Origin: Tenebrio molitor
Lineage: Eukaryota > Arthropoda > Insecta > Coleoptera > Tenebrionidae
Direction: 5' to 3'
Assembly (NCBI RefSeq): GCF_963966145.1
Contig: NC_091048.1
Location: 19,220,001-19,284,000 of the forward strand
DNA: 64,000 bases
The position numbers were made by a program, and so were the translations under genes. Below are positions 1 to 12,937 of the stretch, piece by piece. Under the pieces are notes generated by a model that saw nothing but the letters and a program-made list of their open reading frames with translations, was not told the DNA's origin and ran no database searches. Position 1 is the stretch's first letter; each line of letters begins with the position of its first letter.

Positions 1-3000
1 AAACGCATAACAACTGATCTTTGTCTAGTCGTGGCCAATGAAAGGGAATGTGAGAATTTGGCATTGCTTTCAAACATGCCTTTTGAGACTTCGAGTCGGT
101 CTAAAATGGCAACTTTGTTATACAACGTACGCACAAACACGAAACAAACTTACTAAATTTTTAGCAAAACAACTCTGAGTAAAAATGAGCTTGTAAGAAC
201 TTTGATTGTACAATTGATATCGTGGCGAAATTGTTATAATACTGGTCGATCTGTACTTGCCACGGCCTGGACGCACTTCAACACCAACTATGAAGACGGT
301 GTCGGGTTTGCCGTCCCGCATGGTCACGTGCAATTTTTTCACTTGGATGCCTTTCTGTACGTGAAAGTTGGAGCACCACTACCAGAACAAAATATAATTA
401 TTTTAATAAAACAATAATAATTCAAAATGATATTTATCACCCTTACTATTACTAAAAATCACGACTTGCTGTATTATAATAACCGGCTTGTTCAAAAGTG
501 TAGTTTGAGTGATCCCCGCAGAGCGCTAGTGTACGGGCGCTTTTTGGGGATATTATACATCTTAAGTTTTTGTCACCGAGAATTTTTCTTGTTCAAATGA
601 CATTTTGAATTTGAAGTAAAAAACTGCTTGTTTTTTGCTGCTTTGAAATTAAATTCTTGAATTAATATATAATACAGCAGGTCGTGTTAAAAATATTTTT
701 ATAAACACACCTGAGGCGATCCGTCCCTTATGACATGATGACCAACGCGCGCATTAATAGTGGGACTTGCTTCCTGATCTGAGAAACTGAAAAGCAGCGG
801 ACTGACCATTCTTGCGATTTCGTGTTCTTCAAATTGTCCAGCGCTTTCATGTGACGTTCCTGCTTGTCTAAAAACTAACGGCAATCCAGTTTTATTGATA
901 ATCCAATAAGGCACCGATACTGTAATTTTCAGTTTGGCACCGTTATTCGGCGATACCACCGCTAACAAAAATAATTTTCTCCCTCGTTCATCTTCGAGAT
1001 TGATTCTACATTTAAAATCTATACTGCAACCGGCGGGAATCACGACTTTACTGGACGTCGTAAAATTTTCCAACGTAACATCTAACTCGACAGTTTCGTC
1101 CAAATCAACCTACAAGTCCAATACTTGATTGCAAGCCACACACCTTGGTCTAAACTTACGTTTGTGATTGCAGCATTTGATCCTCCTACAACACAGCCTT
1201 TTTCTCCTGACAGCTTGTAGTTTATGTCTATAGGAAGTAGATTACATAATTTGACTGCTGGAAGCAACACTATTCTGTGAGCGGGCTGGCCTAAATGTAT
1301 GTTTCTTTCAGTAGAGTGTGCTTCCTTTACTAACTGAGCACAGAATCTGTAAAGGTGACCTTTGTGTGAGTGACATATGCGCACTTCATACACCGAATCT
1401 ATGTAACTGGGCATTTGTATCCAGGACAAAGTAGGAGAACAGTACATATAGTTATAAGAAAAACCAGTAGGTCTCGCTGTTATTAAAGAGTGTGCGTGTA
1501 CAACAGGCACTGCCAGTTGGCCTCCACTGTCGATATTAAAAGTCTTACTTGCAGCCCACATAGTCACTAAAAAATACATTAATATTCATAGTTAAAAAAT
1601 AAAACTGTTCGTTACCTGCAGCGTGAGGTAGCTGACTTTCCAACTTCAGATCAACAGAATGTGGCAATTTATTGATAATGACAAGTGCCGAACGCACCGT
1701 TATCAACTTCCTCGCTGAACCTTCTAACGATATGTCGAAGACAATACGGGCGGAGGGAACCTCAGCTTGTGACTAAAATTCACTGATAACGTGAACAAAT
1801 AACAGTAAAAAATCGAGTCGTACCCTATTTTGTATTTGTGCGTGAGTTATTCGAAAATAGATTCCTACTTTATCGACGGTGACAGGCGTTAGAGGCTGCC
1901 AACCTTCGACTTTCACCCCCAATTGATGCATTTTCATTTTGTGCGAGTCGTGATGTCTCATTTTTACGCGATTTCGAAATGAGAAAGGTACTGTTTCACC
2001 TGGGGCCACTAAAATCCAAGAATCGTTGCTGCTGTAATCTGTTACCGCTTTGAATTTGTTTAGTTCAGTAATCAGTGTGGTGAAATGTAAGGGGGAGCCT
2101 GTGTCGTTTTTCAGAGCGAATGGTACAAAAGGCGACCGTGTTCGGTAACCCGCGCTTGTAGTTGCCTCCCTGTGATTCTGATTGCCGCTATAATAATCCT
2201 TCGTCCAATTCTCTTTCACTTGTTTGTACAACTCAACTAAAGTCGATGTTATATTGATGTTTATGACTGCCGCAGATTCAGCTCGTATGTTGAAACGGTT
2301 GCGTTTCAAGTCTTTGGAGAGTGACTTTTCCCAAGACACTTTACACCTAACAGCAACGTTAGTGACACGGATTTAACACAACATTTTACTTACTTCCATG
2401 GTTCGATGACCGGTTCCCATCCAGATAAAACTCTGTTGTAATAATCGCTGGCCAAAACACATTCCAATGTTCCCTGAGGATACACTGGATCATTTATTTC
2501 AAATTCTGGCAACAACTGGTACAAATTTAGTTGTGAAAACGACAATTCCAACAAGGGTACATCAGAATCGCCACAGTCATCAATTATACAGATTGAAATA
2601 CAGTTTGCTTTAACCTTGAAAAAGAAAATGTGTTATACAAATGCTACATCATGATCTGCTCTCGATGTTTAATTAATTTTTAAACAAGAGCAGAAATTAA
2701 TACAGTATTTAAGAGTAACTTATTAACTGTAAGAGACATACTTCAATAGCTCGAATGTTGAGAGGCGTGGTATTATTTACGCGATTATGGAAAGGCGTGC
2801 CATATTGTATTAGCCATAAAGCAGCATCATCCAAATTTTGCCCGCACAACTCCAACGCTTTTAAACAATCTTCAGTTTTAAATCCTAGTGTTGTTAATCT
2901 AGCTATTTGATCTACAAACAATTCAGTTAATCACCTACTTTGAAAAATTGTGCATTGTTACTTTTAGTGGCAACACTTTGACTGGCTTCCATCTCTTTGT

Positions 3001-6000
3001 TTGCAAACATTTGCTTAGGAATGGAATTCAACATTTGCAAGAACATGCACATGTCATGATAGGACAATCGTACTGTCAAGAACTGAAGTTGCGCTTCTAA
3101 AATGTTGTCTTTATTTATGTCCATATTTAAAGTGATCGGATCTATGATCGACAAAGCAGTGTCTTCCTCCATTCCTAGTATGCAAGAAAACATTTCGCAG
3201 TTATTCAGACTACAGGAGAGTGGTTTTTCTGTGTTTTTTGGTTTGTACGTCACCACTGTAGTGCTCTAGAAACAAACGAATTCAATACGCAATACAGGCG
3301 CAGTTCAAAATTGTACCTTCAAGATGACCGCGTTGGAATCCCATTGGGAAGTATCTTCAACAACGACAATTTCCGAATCAGTTATATTCAGTTTCAGTTC
3401 ATACGGTACGTCGTCATTTTTCTTATTAGCGACAATTTTTTGATGTTCAGGACTACCAGAATTATTTTCAATTTCTTGGAAAATGTATTTTTGAACGGCT
3501 TCCCACCAGTCAAAAATCGCCATAAGTCTCATGTTGTTTAAAAGTATAGTATACTTCGAGTGATCTTGTCTTTTCCTGCTGTGAATTTCGGCTTGCACTA
3601 AATTGTCTTGTTTTGAACATTTGATTGGTTGTAGAATATTTTGAAAAATGTTGGGACGACTGTCGTTGGGTATGTCATTAAATCGTGTATCCATAACCAA
3701 AATTTCTTGAGAAATTAGATCAATATCTTGACTAAAGTTACTGAATGTCTCAACTGTCAGTCTCGACTTGATAAAGTTAATGCAAGTCAAAGGTGCGCTG
3801 TTACTGCTGGCTTGCAAACACAAAGTTACATTTTGCAGATCCAATTTTAGGGAGGATAGAGTCCAAACATCCCGAATACTTGGCTACAATACGCAATCAA
3901 ATATTGATACAATTGTTACGAAAACGTCAACTTACGTCTGCATTAAAAGGTGGTGGGTTTACGGAAGGTAAGACTCTCTCAGTATCTTCACCTAAATTGA
4001 ACGCCAGAAGCCCTCGTATTAAGCGATACTGAGAAAGATCTAACAGTCCATCTAAAGTGGACAACTGTCCATATATGCTCATGTCAGCCACTAAATACAA
4101 ATCAAATAAGTCTAAAACACACTCCACAAGTTTACTTACCGTTGTGACAAACATTACTGCTCAAGTTACGTTCAACTTGCAGTTTCAACTGGAATTTCTC
4201 CTTTAATAAACTCGGCCCTCTTTTAGTCACTTGTCCAAATCCTAGTTTGAACCCCTCCGTTTTGGAAGAACTGATTTCGTTTTCTTTGACACCCGCGTAC
4301 AAATCCATGTTGTCCAACTCTATCATCATTACGTCTAGCAAACATTTCCTTGCTGCAACATTTCTCCAGTTTATGTATTCGGGGACACGTGATAAAAAAA
4401 TTACCGTCACTGATTACCACACTGATGGTATCGGGATCACCAGATAATTTAAACGAATTTGTAACCACGAGTTGTCCAAGATCGACGACCAACAAATCGG
4501 GAGATTTCGAGCTGACCGGTAAAAGAATCATGGGCGAACCAGCTTCGAGTACTAAAGACAATTTTAAAGGCTCGTCTCGTATCTGTAATGTGCAGTATGA
4601 AATTGTGTCAAGATTGTGCAATTGAACGAACCATTTGTCCGGTAGTCGCTGCTCTAATACTCTTCATGACGGCTTGCAACTGCGTAAAATGGTTAAAGAA
4701 AGCTTGAATTTCGGCAACGAATCTTTTAGTGTGCACGTACATAACTGAAGACATTTCTAGCGATAGTTGAGCGTCGTAATTTAGTGATTTATTTTCAGAA
4801 TCTCTGCAATTACCCAGAATTAATACGATACATTAACTCTTCGTATTAATATACCTAACATATTTAAACTGCAACGCTTGCTTTCCCGCAGTTATAAATC
4901 TTTCACGGTACAACTGTCCGTGTAATGTCAGATCTAACAAAGACATCGATCCCAACTTACCCTGTACTTCCTTAAATAACCCACTTGTTTTCACAGAAAT
5001 ATCAACATTTGATATGTTCGCCTTTGCTACTTCTATGTCCGGCCTGACCAAAACCACGCTCAAAGATCTAACCGTGATATTAGTTTCCGTGTTTTCTTTC
5101 TTGTTTACTGTGTAGACAACTCTTTAGTCTTGACTGAAGCAGACAAATAACCTGACTCACCATTTTGTGTATCTTCGTTAGCCTGGACATTGACTTTGAC
5201 TTCGGTCCTCCGAGCAGAACTCGACGGTGAAGCACTAAAAAAGTCAATGACCACAACCCACGATTCAACACTAATCACTAGATCCAAACAATTGAAATCC
5301 ACAGATGTTGATCTTTGTATCTGTGAAAAATATAACTGTGACGAAAGCGCATCTCGGTGTGTCACCAACTGACCGAATTGTAGGTGGTGCTGAAATTGGG
5401 TGTAGCGGGATCCACCAGAAGGGTACTGATCAATACAAGATTCCTCTCGGGCTTTGGTCTACCCTGAGACGGTGACGGTGGCGGCGTACTAGGACAAACG
5501 ACGTCAACTTTCGCCTGTATTTTGACAGGTCTCATCCCGAACACTCGCGCTGTTTCTAAATGATCCGGAAGTGAGCCGTGAGATGGGCTATTAAAGTGAG
5601 GTAAATACGAAACATCTGGACATGACCGCGAAACGCAGACGGAGCTCTGTGGAACGTTGTTTCCGGAAGATGACACCACCATGGCTCTTTGTTTAGTATT
5701 TTCAGGTTGCAGAAGATCCTCCATAAAGATCGATCTTAAAGATACTTGAATATTGGTCTCGTACAGATGACACTTCTCGTAGTTAAAAATGAAATCTCTA
5801 AAAGATAGGTCGACTAGACCCTGTTCACCGGTCGGGGAGTCCCCTCGCAGTTCGACAGTGAAAATCGGTAACTCGAACAGAACTCTCAAGGACATGCTAG
5901 TAGGAGAGACACTTTTCACTCGTCCTGTTTGAACTGAAGGGAAGAGTTTGGCACGGACGTGGGGATCCATGTTCAGAGTGGTGACTCCGGTATCTTCTTC

Positions 6001-9000
6001 GCTGATGTCCGACAACATTCCTGTAGGTTTAATATTGGCTCTGGAAACACCTTGCACATCTACCTTAACCAGTGGCGAAGTCAGCCACTGTATAGTGTCT
6101 AAAAGTTGTTCGTATTGAGTGCGAGTAAGCGACACTTTTAAGTCATTCACGACACTTCCTTTTATCTGCAAGAAAGAGAATAAATACACGGCATTTAGAA
6201 CAAATAGAATATTACGTAAACATGTTCGTTGAAAGAATGACTGTTGATAGCATCATCATCGTCAAATAAAAGATTTGATTCGCTACTGTGCGTTGTTACT
6301 AGATTCTTGTTAATTTCCCTTTGTATTTTTAACTGCAAGACTGTATCGTGGACAATAGGTTTTGCTGAAGATTTGCAACTGTACAAAATCTCAGGTTTGG
6401 TTATCCTAAAATACAAACAAAACTTTAATTGGCGCCTCTAATGTGAAATATCTCTACTTGCATAGGTCCAGGAACTCTTCTGTTGCTTGTATCGACCGAA
6501 AACAAATTCATATCGCGTATTTCAATGACGTAGTGCTCCACACGAAATTCAGCATATTCGAAGTCGTGACCGTTCGAATCAAACTCGCTGTCATGTTTAT
6601 TGTTAATACTGATTTTTCCCAAATGTGCTACAAAAACTTTCGGACTGTTACTGGCTTGCGGCACAACCACAACGGGACTGTCTAGTTCTACGTCCAGTCT
6701 AAAGTGATCGGTTAAAAGAAAAATTACAAACAAATAAATCCACTCGCCTTAAGTCAATTATTAGATTATCCTCGTCGGCAGGACTGTATGGAGTTTGAGG
6801 TATCGTATCCCGAGCTGAAGAAAATCCTGAAGGATCCATCGAACTACTACGCCTTCTTTTTCTAGGCGATGAACACTCAGAGAACGACAAAGCGCTTCCG
6901 TAGATGGAGGTCGACAAGCGAGCATTCATGTACAGCGACTGAGCCAAGGCTTCGGCCCTACACAAGTCATTTGTAAAGTTATTTATACAATAAATTCTGA
7001 ACAAGAGAAAGTAAATGTGAATCCAACATTCTTACCTTGCATGAACCAGCCCCAACGCCATATCCGTCGCAGCAGTTCGAATCGACCGTGCCAGATTTGA
7101 CAAATATTGCTTGAATTCCGACGCACACGACTGCAACTCCATCACAAACTGTGGTGAATGTGTGTACCACAACGACGCCATCCGTATCGTAACGTCGGCC
7201 GCGTCTTTATCGTTGGTCACTTCCAAACTCCTCACAACTTTGAAGCTGAAAGCAGTGCGGTCGTCGTCGTGCGGTGTCGACATCGTGTAAAGCGGATGCA
7301 TTGTCTCCAACAGCGGGTTCCGTCCGACACTGATGATTCTTTGATGCATTTGGCCCTCAGGCGTCAAGTCCAGAACTTGCAGTCCACCCAACGAACCTTC
7401 AACTTCGACGGTACCGCCTGTAGTAAAATGAATTAACGACTCGTTAAGACTACAAGCGTCGAGTGACTTTACCTACTGTCGCTTGTATTTTAGCATCGCT
7501 CATTGTGGCCGTACAAATTTTTTTACCGTAAAGCACACCATCTCTGACTACTCCTCTTAAAAGTAGCACGTTCAACCGGTGAAAGTCGAAAGTGAGCTCT
7601 GTCGAACCCAACTTCGACGGTTCTTCCAAAAGCGATTCAGATGAACCGGTGGTGTCTCGCACACTCGAAGACACAATCGATGACAAATTTACATTTGCTT
7701 GTTTCTGAGATTTTGGAAATACTCGCTGAGTGAAGCCTATCAGCTCTACTAACGTTTCCTGGTTTGCTAAATGAACAAATTGTTATTTCGACGCCTCCAG
7801 TCAACAGGTAAACCTTACCAATTATGTCAAGGTTGTTAAACTGTATGTTAGCAATATGTACAGGTTCAGGCCCTGTCATTATGAGTACTTCAATCGATAT
7901 TAAAGCCTCTGTATCGACAATTATTGGTGCTCTTGGAACACCACTAAAATTTGGTGGAGAAGAGGTTGCCAAACTATTTAAAGCTTGCTTCAGAGCTATT
8001 GGTGAAGTGGCACCAGTCCTACCCGTTGTGGGATCTGGACTCGCTGGAGATGTGGGAGACGTTGGTTCACTATCTCTCAAGCTGCCAGACATGGAATCCA
8101 TTCTAAAATTAAATCAATTGTATTTGTTTCCAAGACTTATGCAACGAAATAACTCCAACACACCCAACATGTTTATGACTGGCTATTAACAGTTCAAAAT
8201 CAGGGCCAAAGGTCTGTAGTGCATCCACCAACAACAAACTGTGCACCGTCAAAGTAACAGTAATGTCACGTGGTCTCTTAGTAAAGGCTACTCTGACTCC
8301 CGCAACTTGAAGCTCAGCCACACAGCGCCCTCTGCTTTGTACTTCCAACGATAACTGGTCCACGGTGAATTGCACCATCAGCAACCTCGACATCTCGACA
8401 CTGGTGTCTTGACTAAACGAATCGTCGTCGCTTTGTCCGGTGTCTGGTACGATTTCAACAGGATTTTCTGGAGATTTGAACGGCGAGGGAAGACCGGTGA
8501 TAGTGATAATCTGGGTCAAAGTACGAGCAGCTGCGATTTTACTTTCGTTTAAGTGAGCGATTAATTTTGGCAAATTCGTGTTAATAATTAAACTGGGGTA
8601 CAAAGGATCCGACGTGTGAATCATTCGCTTTTCTATTTGGAGTGAAATGCTAAAACGATCTAAAACGTGCAAGGTCGAGGAACCTTTGTTGTGCGCGTAA
8701 CGCCAGTTGTCTTTGACTTTTCCGATGAGAATTTGTAAATCGGTTAGTTCGACGCAATATCGGTCATACAGGCGATGGTGCAACGATCGTTCTGTGAACG
8801 AGCCTTTCATGTCTTGCTCTAAGTTTGGCAAAAATTCTAAAGTGTGTTCTTCAGAGTCGCTAGCTTCGCTTTGTGGCGGTGTTGAGCAAGGAGTGAGGAA
8901 CGTTTCTAGAAAAAAATTCCATCAAGTTCTACACAATTGGTTTTTTTATTTTATTTTTACCGTCATCTTCGCTTTCTTTATTGATAAAATCTGGTTTGGC

Positions 9001-11733
9001 AACGACTTCTGTCCGTGCAGGATGATTGCTCAATTGAAGTCTTCCAAAATCGATCACAGCCATCGCAGAATTATTATCTGTAAATTGTTCCACGAAAATA
9101 ATTTGTGGGGCGGATATGTCTAATTCTAATTCCCAAGTAGTTCTAGCCACCTGAAACTCACTCAATCAGTTGATTAAAATCACTACAAACACACCCACAT
9201 CTCGTCCATCTAGTATTTGTTCCCAGTTTTTGATTAATTCTTTCTTAGTTCGTGATTTCATTGCTTCAATTCTCGATTGGGTAATGTCTCGTTGGTGAGG
9301 CAAGCACAGAAATTCGGTTAACCAACGGACAGCGTTGGGCTGATACACTACATCCAAACACTTTGACCGTACACACAACCTGCAACGTTTTTATTAATAT
9401 TTAATTAAACTCCTCCGAACAAAAATTAAATCGTTACAGATTTATAGTACTAACCTATAGTCACAGCCCGTATTTTTAGGTTTCTTCTCGTACCCCAAAT
9501 AAAATAAATGTTCGTTTCCTTCCTCCAATCTACTGGCTATACTAGCTCTGGGACTAGGACCCTGTGACCTCCCGAAAGTAGTCCTTTCAAAACCTGGTGG
9601 TCCCATCAAAACCGGAAACATTGTATTTAACGTTATTTTGTCTTTTAAATATATAGCACCGAGAGACAGTTCGATTAAGTGTGAAGACGTTCTAGGTCTA
9701 CTCAGTATGTTGAGAGACAAATTTTTAAATTCTAATTCCAACATGGGAGAACTACAAATATCATATTTAATAAATTTAAATCAAATATAAATTAAAACAA
9801 AACCACCTTTCTCCTGTATCTTCACGTGACGCGCACAGAGTTAGACATCCCCGTTTCAAACAAAAATTAAAATGACCAAACACGGCATCCCTTTTTAAAA
9901 TCGTATTATTTTCGGCGGAGTCGCTAAGAACTTGCAAGATTTCTCCTTCTAACTGTGTCGTTTCTGGCGAGGTTTGTGTTGATTCAGTCGACGGGGATGA
10001 GTACCAACCCATCCATTGTGGAAACCACCTCACCAGCATGCTTCTTCCGGCGGAATTGCCGCTTGTGCCGTTTCTATCAGGAATGGGAACAGATCTCATC
10101 GCGATTTCACGCAATACTTTTAAATCTTCAAATTCCCGGGCCCACTCGACCTCATCTTTGAGTTTCTTTTCTTCAGCTGTTAAAACAACACTGGGAGTTG
10201 CCAAGATCTTCATGTACATTTGAACGTATTTCACGTTCTGGTTCGCTCTTAACAGGCACGACTCTAGAGTGGGTCTCGGGCGACAAATTGCCGGCTGTCC
10301 GCCCGGATAAAGACAGCTGATGGCGTAAAACCACCAAGCTCTAGGATCTTCTTTAACTGTACAAGCTGGCTTGTAACGACGATGGCTCCTGAGACGGTCT
10401 ATATTATCTAAACCTTTAACGCATTTCACTATTTGATCATATTGCCACTAAAAGTTTACGGATAATTTTTGAATTTGTTACAAATTGTTCTATTACATCT
10501 ACTAGGATTAGTGGAACTTCATCCAGTATCAAATCACAGACTAGTCGTGGAGTATCACTAGATCTAAGAGGCTGCTCACTTCTGTTTCTCTTTACATGAG
10601 CCATTGCACTCACTGGTGCCAAAATATAGTGGCGGATTTGCTTGGTCGTTTGATTTGGAGACATGGCAATCTAACAATGAAAATTTGTTATATTTAAAAA
10701 AATTATTCTTGGGAGTATTGCACAATTTAATTAATTCATGTGGTTGTAATTAATGCTATTTTCTGTTTAACGGTACAACCTTCTGTATAACAAGATTTTT
10801 GTAATGTTGATAATAACGACAAAAAAAGGTTTGAAAATCTTACTTACAGCTAAATCCCCTAAACTAAGTCGTGAGAGTAAGTGATTTGGTTCTACATCTA
10901 TCCAGTATATGGCAAATTTTTGCATTTCTAATATTTTAAAAGACTCTGATCCCTTAGCCCAATGTGAAAAGCCTGGTGCCCAATTAGCATCACAGCTTTG
11001 TGCCGACAGTGATTCCATAGTAACACCGAAAGCAACAGATTTATTTGAAATGCTAACACTATCTTCATATCGAATGTGGACATCTTGAATTTTCAACTAA
11101 AAAATGACAACTTCTATAAAATATTTCAAATACATATGCTCTGGACAAACCTGTAAATTTTCTATTATATCTGACACTAAACCTGCCCCAAAATTAAGCC
11201 ACGATGAATAGCTAGAAGCATAATAGGTGGAACTCGAGTCTCTTGATTCTGTTTCTAAACGCCATCTAGCTTCGATAATATCTAAAGCACTTAGTTTCAG
11301 TTCTTGTGCTGACAACTCCTCTGATTCAGCATCCCACTACATAAATAGTTGTTTCCAAATATAAAAAAGCTTCACTGATATATAAACAATTACCTCATCA
11401 ACTGGTAAAGGGCTTGCTACTAAATATAATTGCTCAATTGCTATTACCCATGGCGCCGATCTTATTTGTCTGACTGGTATTTGCAGTTTGACTTTTCCAA
11501 TAAATCCCGCTTTGATTTCAATAGGTAGACCCAAATGTCGCAGTGCATCTTTTTTTAATGGTAAGTTCTCGAGCTCTACTTTACCTGGAAAATTTTTCAT
11601 ACTAATTATGCAATTAGTTAAAAAACTGTTAATTACCAGATAATAACGCGATGCTGAGTTGGTCTGTGTTTAAATTCTCGACGTATTTTCCTAGGTAATT
11701 ATTTAATACCCATGCTGCGAGACCTTCCAACAT
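1..11733 (-). CDS. Vps13D: Vps13D, intermembrane lipid-transfer protein (5' part; 3' end lies outside the window)
   Basis: Bridge-like lipid-transfer protein that works at ER-mitochondria and peroxisome contacts (known for the family). About 33 exons read on the minus strand, roughly 3,140 codons. The start ATG is at 11,733-11,731 and opens the N-terminal chorein domain (MLEGLAAWVLNNYLG). Exons by splice sites: 11637-11733, 11394-11584, 11151-11336, 10848-11097, 10497-10670, 9807-10447, 9455-9751, 9199-9379, 8961-9150, 8164-8905, 7819-8102, 7473-7766, 7036-7417, 6748-6957, about 6430-6698, 6222 to about 6390, 5374-6165, 5161-5320, 4860-5107, 4632-4803, 4405-4582, 4140-4352, 3936-4090, 3317-3883, 2962-3265, 2742-2911, 2394-2614, 1824-2346, 1616-1772, 1160-1566, 711-1109, about 257-354, 1-100. 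A UBA domain (LTTLGFKTEDCLKALELCG, codons near 2,450) separates VPS13D from VPS13A/B/C. After it comes the adaptor-binding (VAB) region. The rest (about 1,200 aa in relatives) is off the left edge. The junction near 6,420 could not be resolved with canonical sites. Confidence 0.93.
2742..2911 (-). other. UBA-domain exon of Vps13D
   Basis: This exon encodes a ubiquitin-associated three-helix domain with the usual loop (LGF after helix 1) and a helix 3 containing DDAALWLIQYG. In human VPS13D the UBA binds K63-linked ubiquitin chains and is needed for normal mitochondrial size (known). The upstream junction is best explained by a weak donor (A|GTAACA at 2,961) giving a 50-bp intron, because the nearer donor would leave an intron of only 23 bp. 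Confidence 0.85.
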
Positions 11734-12933
11734 TTTTGGTAGGTGTTCAAAGATCGTACCAAATTAAAACACATAACAGTACTTTAACCTATGACAAACC
11801 GTTATTTTTACTACAGTCAGCACTCAAACGTCTACGCAAGAATTTTTATCAACATTAATCACATTAACACAATTACAAAATAGTCTACTGATTAGGCGAA
11901 TCATGAAAATTTTATTATTTACACAACAAACCCTCACGTGAATTTGTTATGTAAATTGTGTCATCTTGCGATGCTGTCAGTTGCGACACAATGGGATGCG
12001 GGATTTTAATTATCGAATACCTTGTATTTGATGACTAATTTTGGGGGTTTTATTATCGTTTTTGATAAAAATTTCACGTATTTTCAAAATAGAAACTTTT
12101 GACAATTTGACAATCATGACCTTGACGGTTATTCCGGGCCGGGATCAAATTGACAGCTCGCAGCGGCGCCAACCGTGGGAACTAATGACCGACAAATTGT
12201 TGAATAAATTAAACTCTTAAAATTATCAGCGATCGTAATAATCGTACATGTAAGATAAAAACTCGGAGGATTTAAACTGATTTGTTAAGCGGTTATTTCA
12301 GTTTTTTGTATGTTTCTTATTTATACAACACAAGAATGCACCTATTGTTAGTCTTATCACGTCAATCTAACTTAAGGCAGTGTAAATCATTGTCTATTAT
12401 ATCTCTGCTATTATTTTCAAATGAAGTGGATACAACTTCAAACCGCGTATGACACGTCATAATTTTGATTGAACGTAAGCTCAATTATTGCTTGGTTTTG
12501 AATGTTTTGAAGTAAGCTCAATTTAGTAGATATGACATGACAGATAAATTGTATTATCATGAGTCTTGTAAGAAGAATCACTGAGAAAATTTTATGTCAC
12601 AAGAGACAAGAGACCAAATGCATTAGTTCTCAAGTACTCAAGTACTCTCAAGACTGATAGCGGCGGTACCGTAATTTGTGGTTGCTTGTGATTATCGCCG
12701 CCACTGCGCTTTCGCCTTTAGCAGCGGTGCTGCCATAAATGCGCAGTGTCAAAATATGAAAACTATTAATAATTTGGGCTCGCCCATTCTAGGTTGACGT
12801 GAATGTCAAGTTTTTATAATTTGTAAAAATAAAATATATTTTTTGATTAATTATTAAATAAACTATGCAGTTTTAATACTAACAAGCGGTGCAAAGTGGT
12901 ATTCTGGTGTTGTTGTGTGAACCTTCATTGAAA

Positions 12934-12937
12934 ATGG
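12934..12937 (+). other. Possible alternative first coding exon of Unc-115 (ATGG then GTGAGT donor)
   Basis: An ATG followed by one G and a consensus donor (ATGG|GTGAGT). The phase (one base into a codon) is what the first LIM exon at 25,040 accepts. The join would give Met-Gly-Lys-Thr-Leu followed directly by LIM1, an isoform without the charged N-terminal extension. The match could be chance; there is no transcript evidence here. Confidence 0.3.

Noticed and set aside
3793..4032. Plus-strand frames over Vps13D (several between 200 and 10,300)
   Set aside because: All are shadows of Vps13D exons read on the minus strand.
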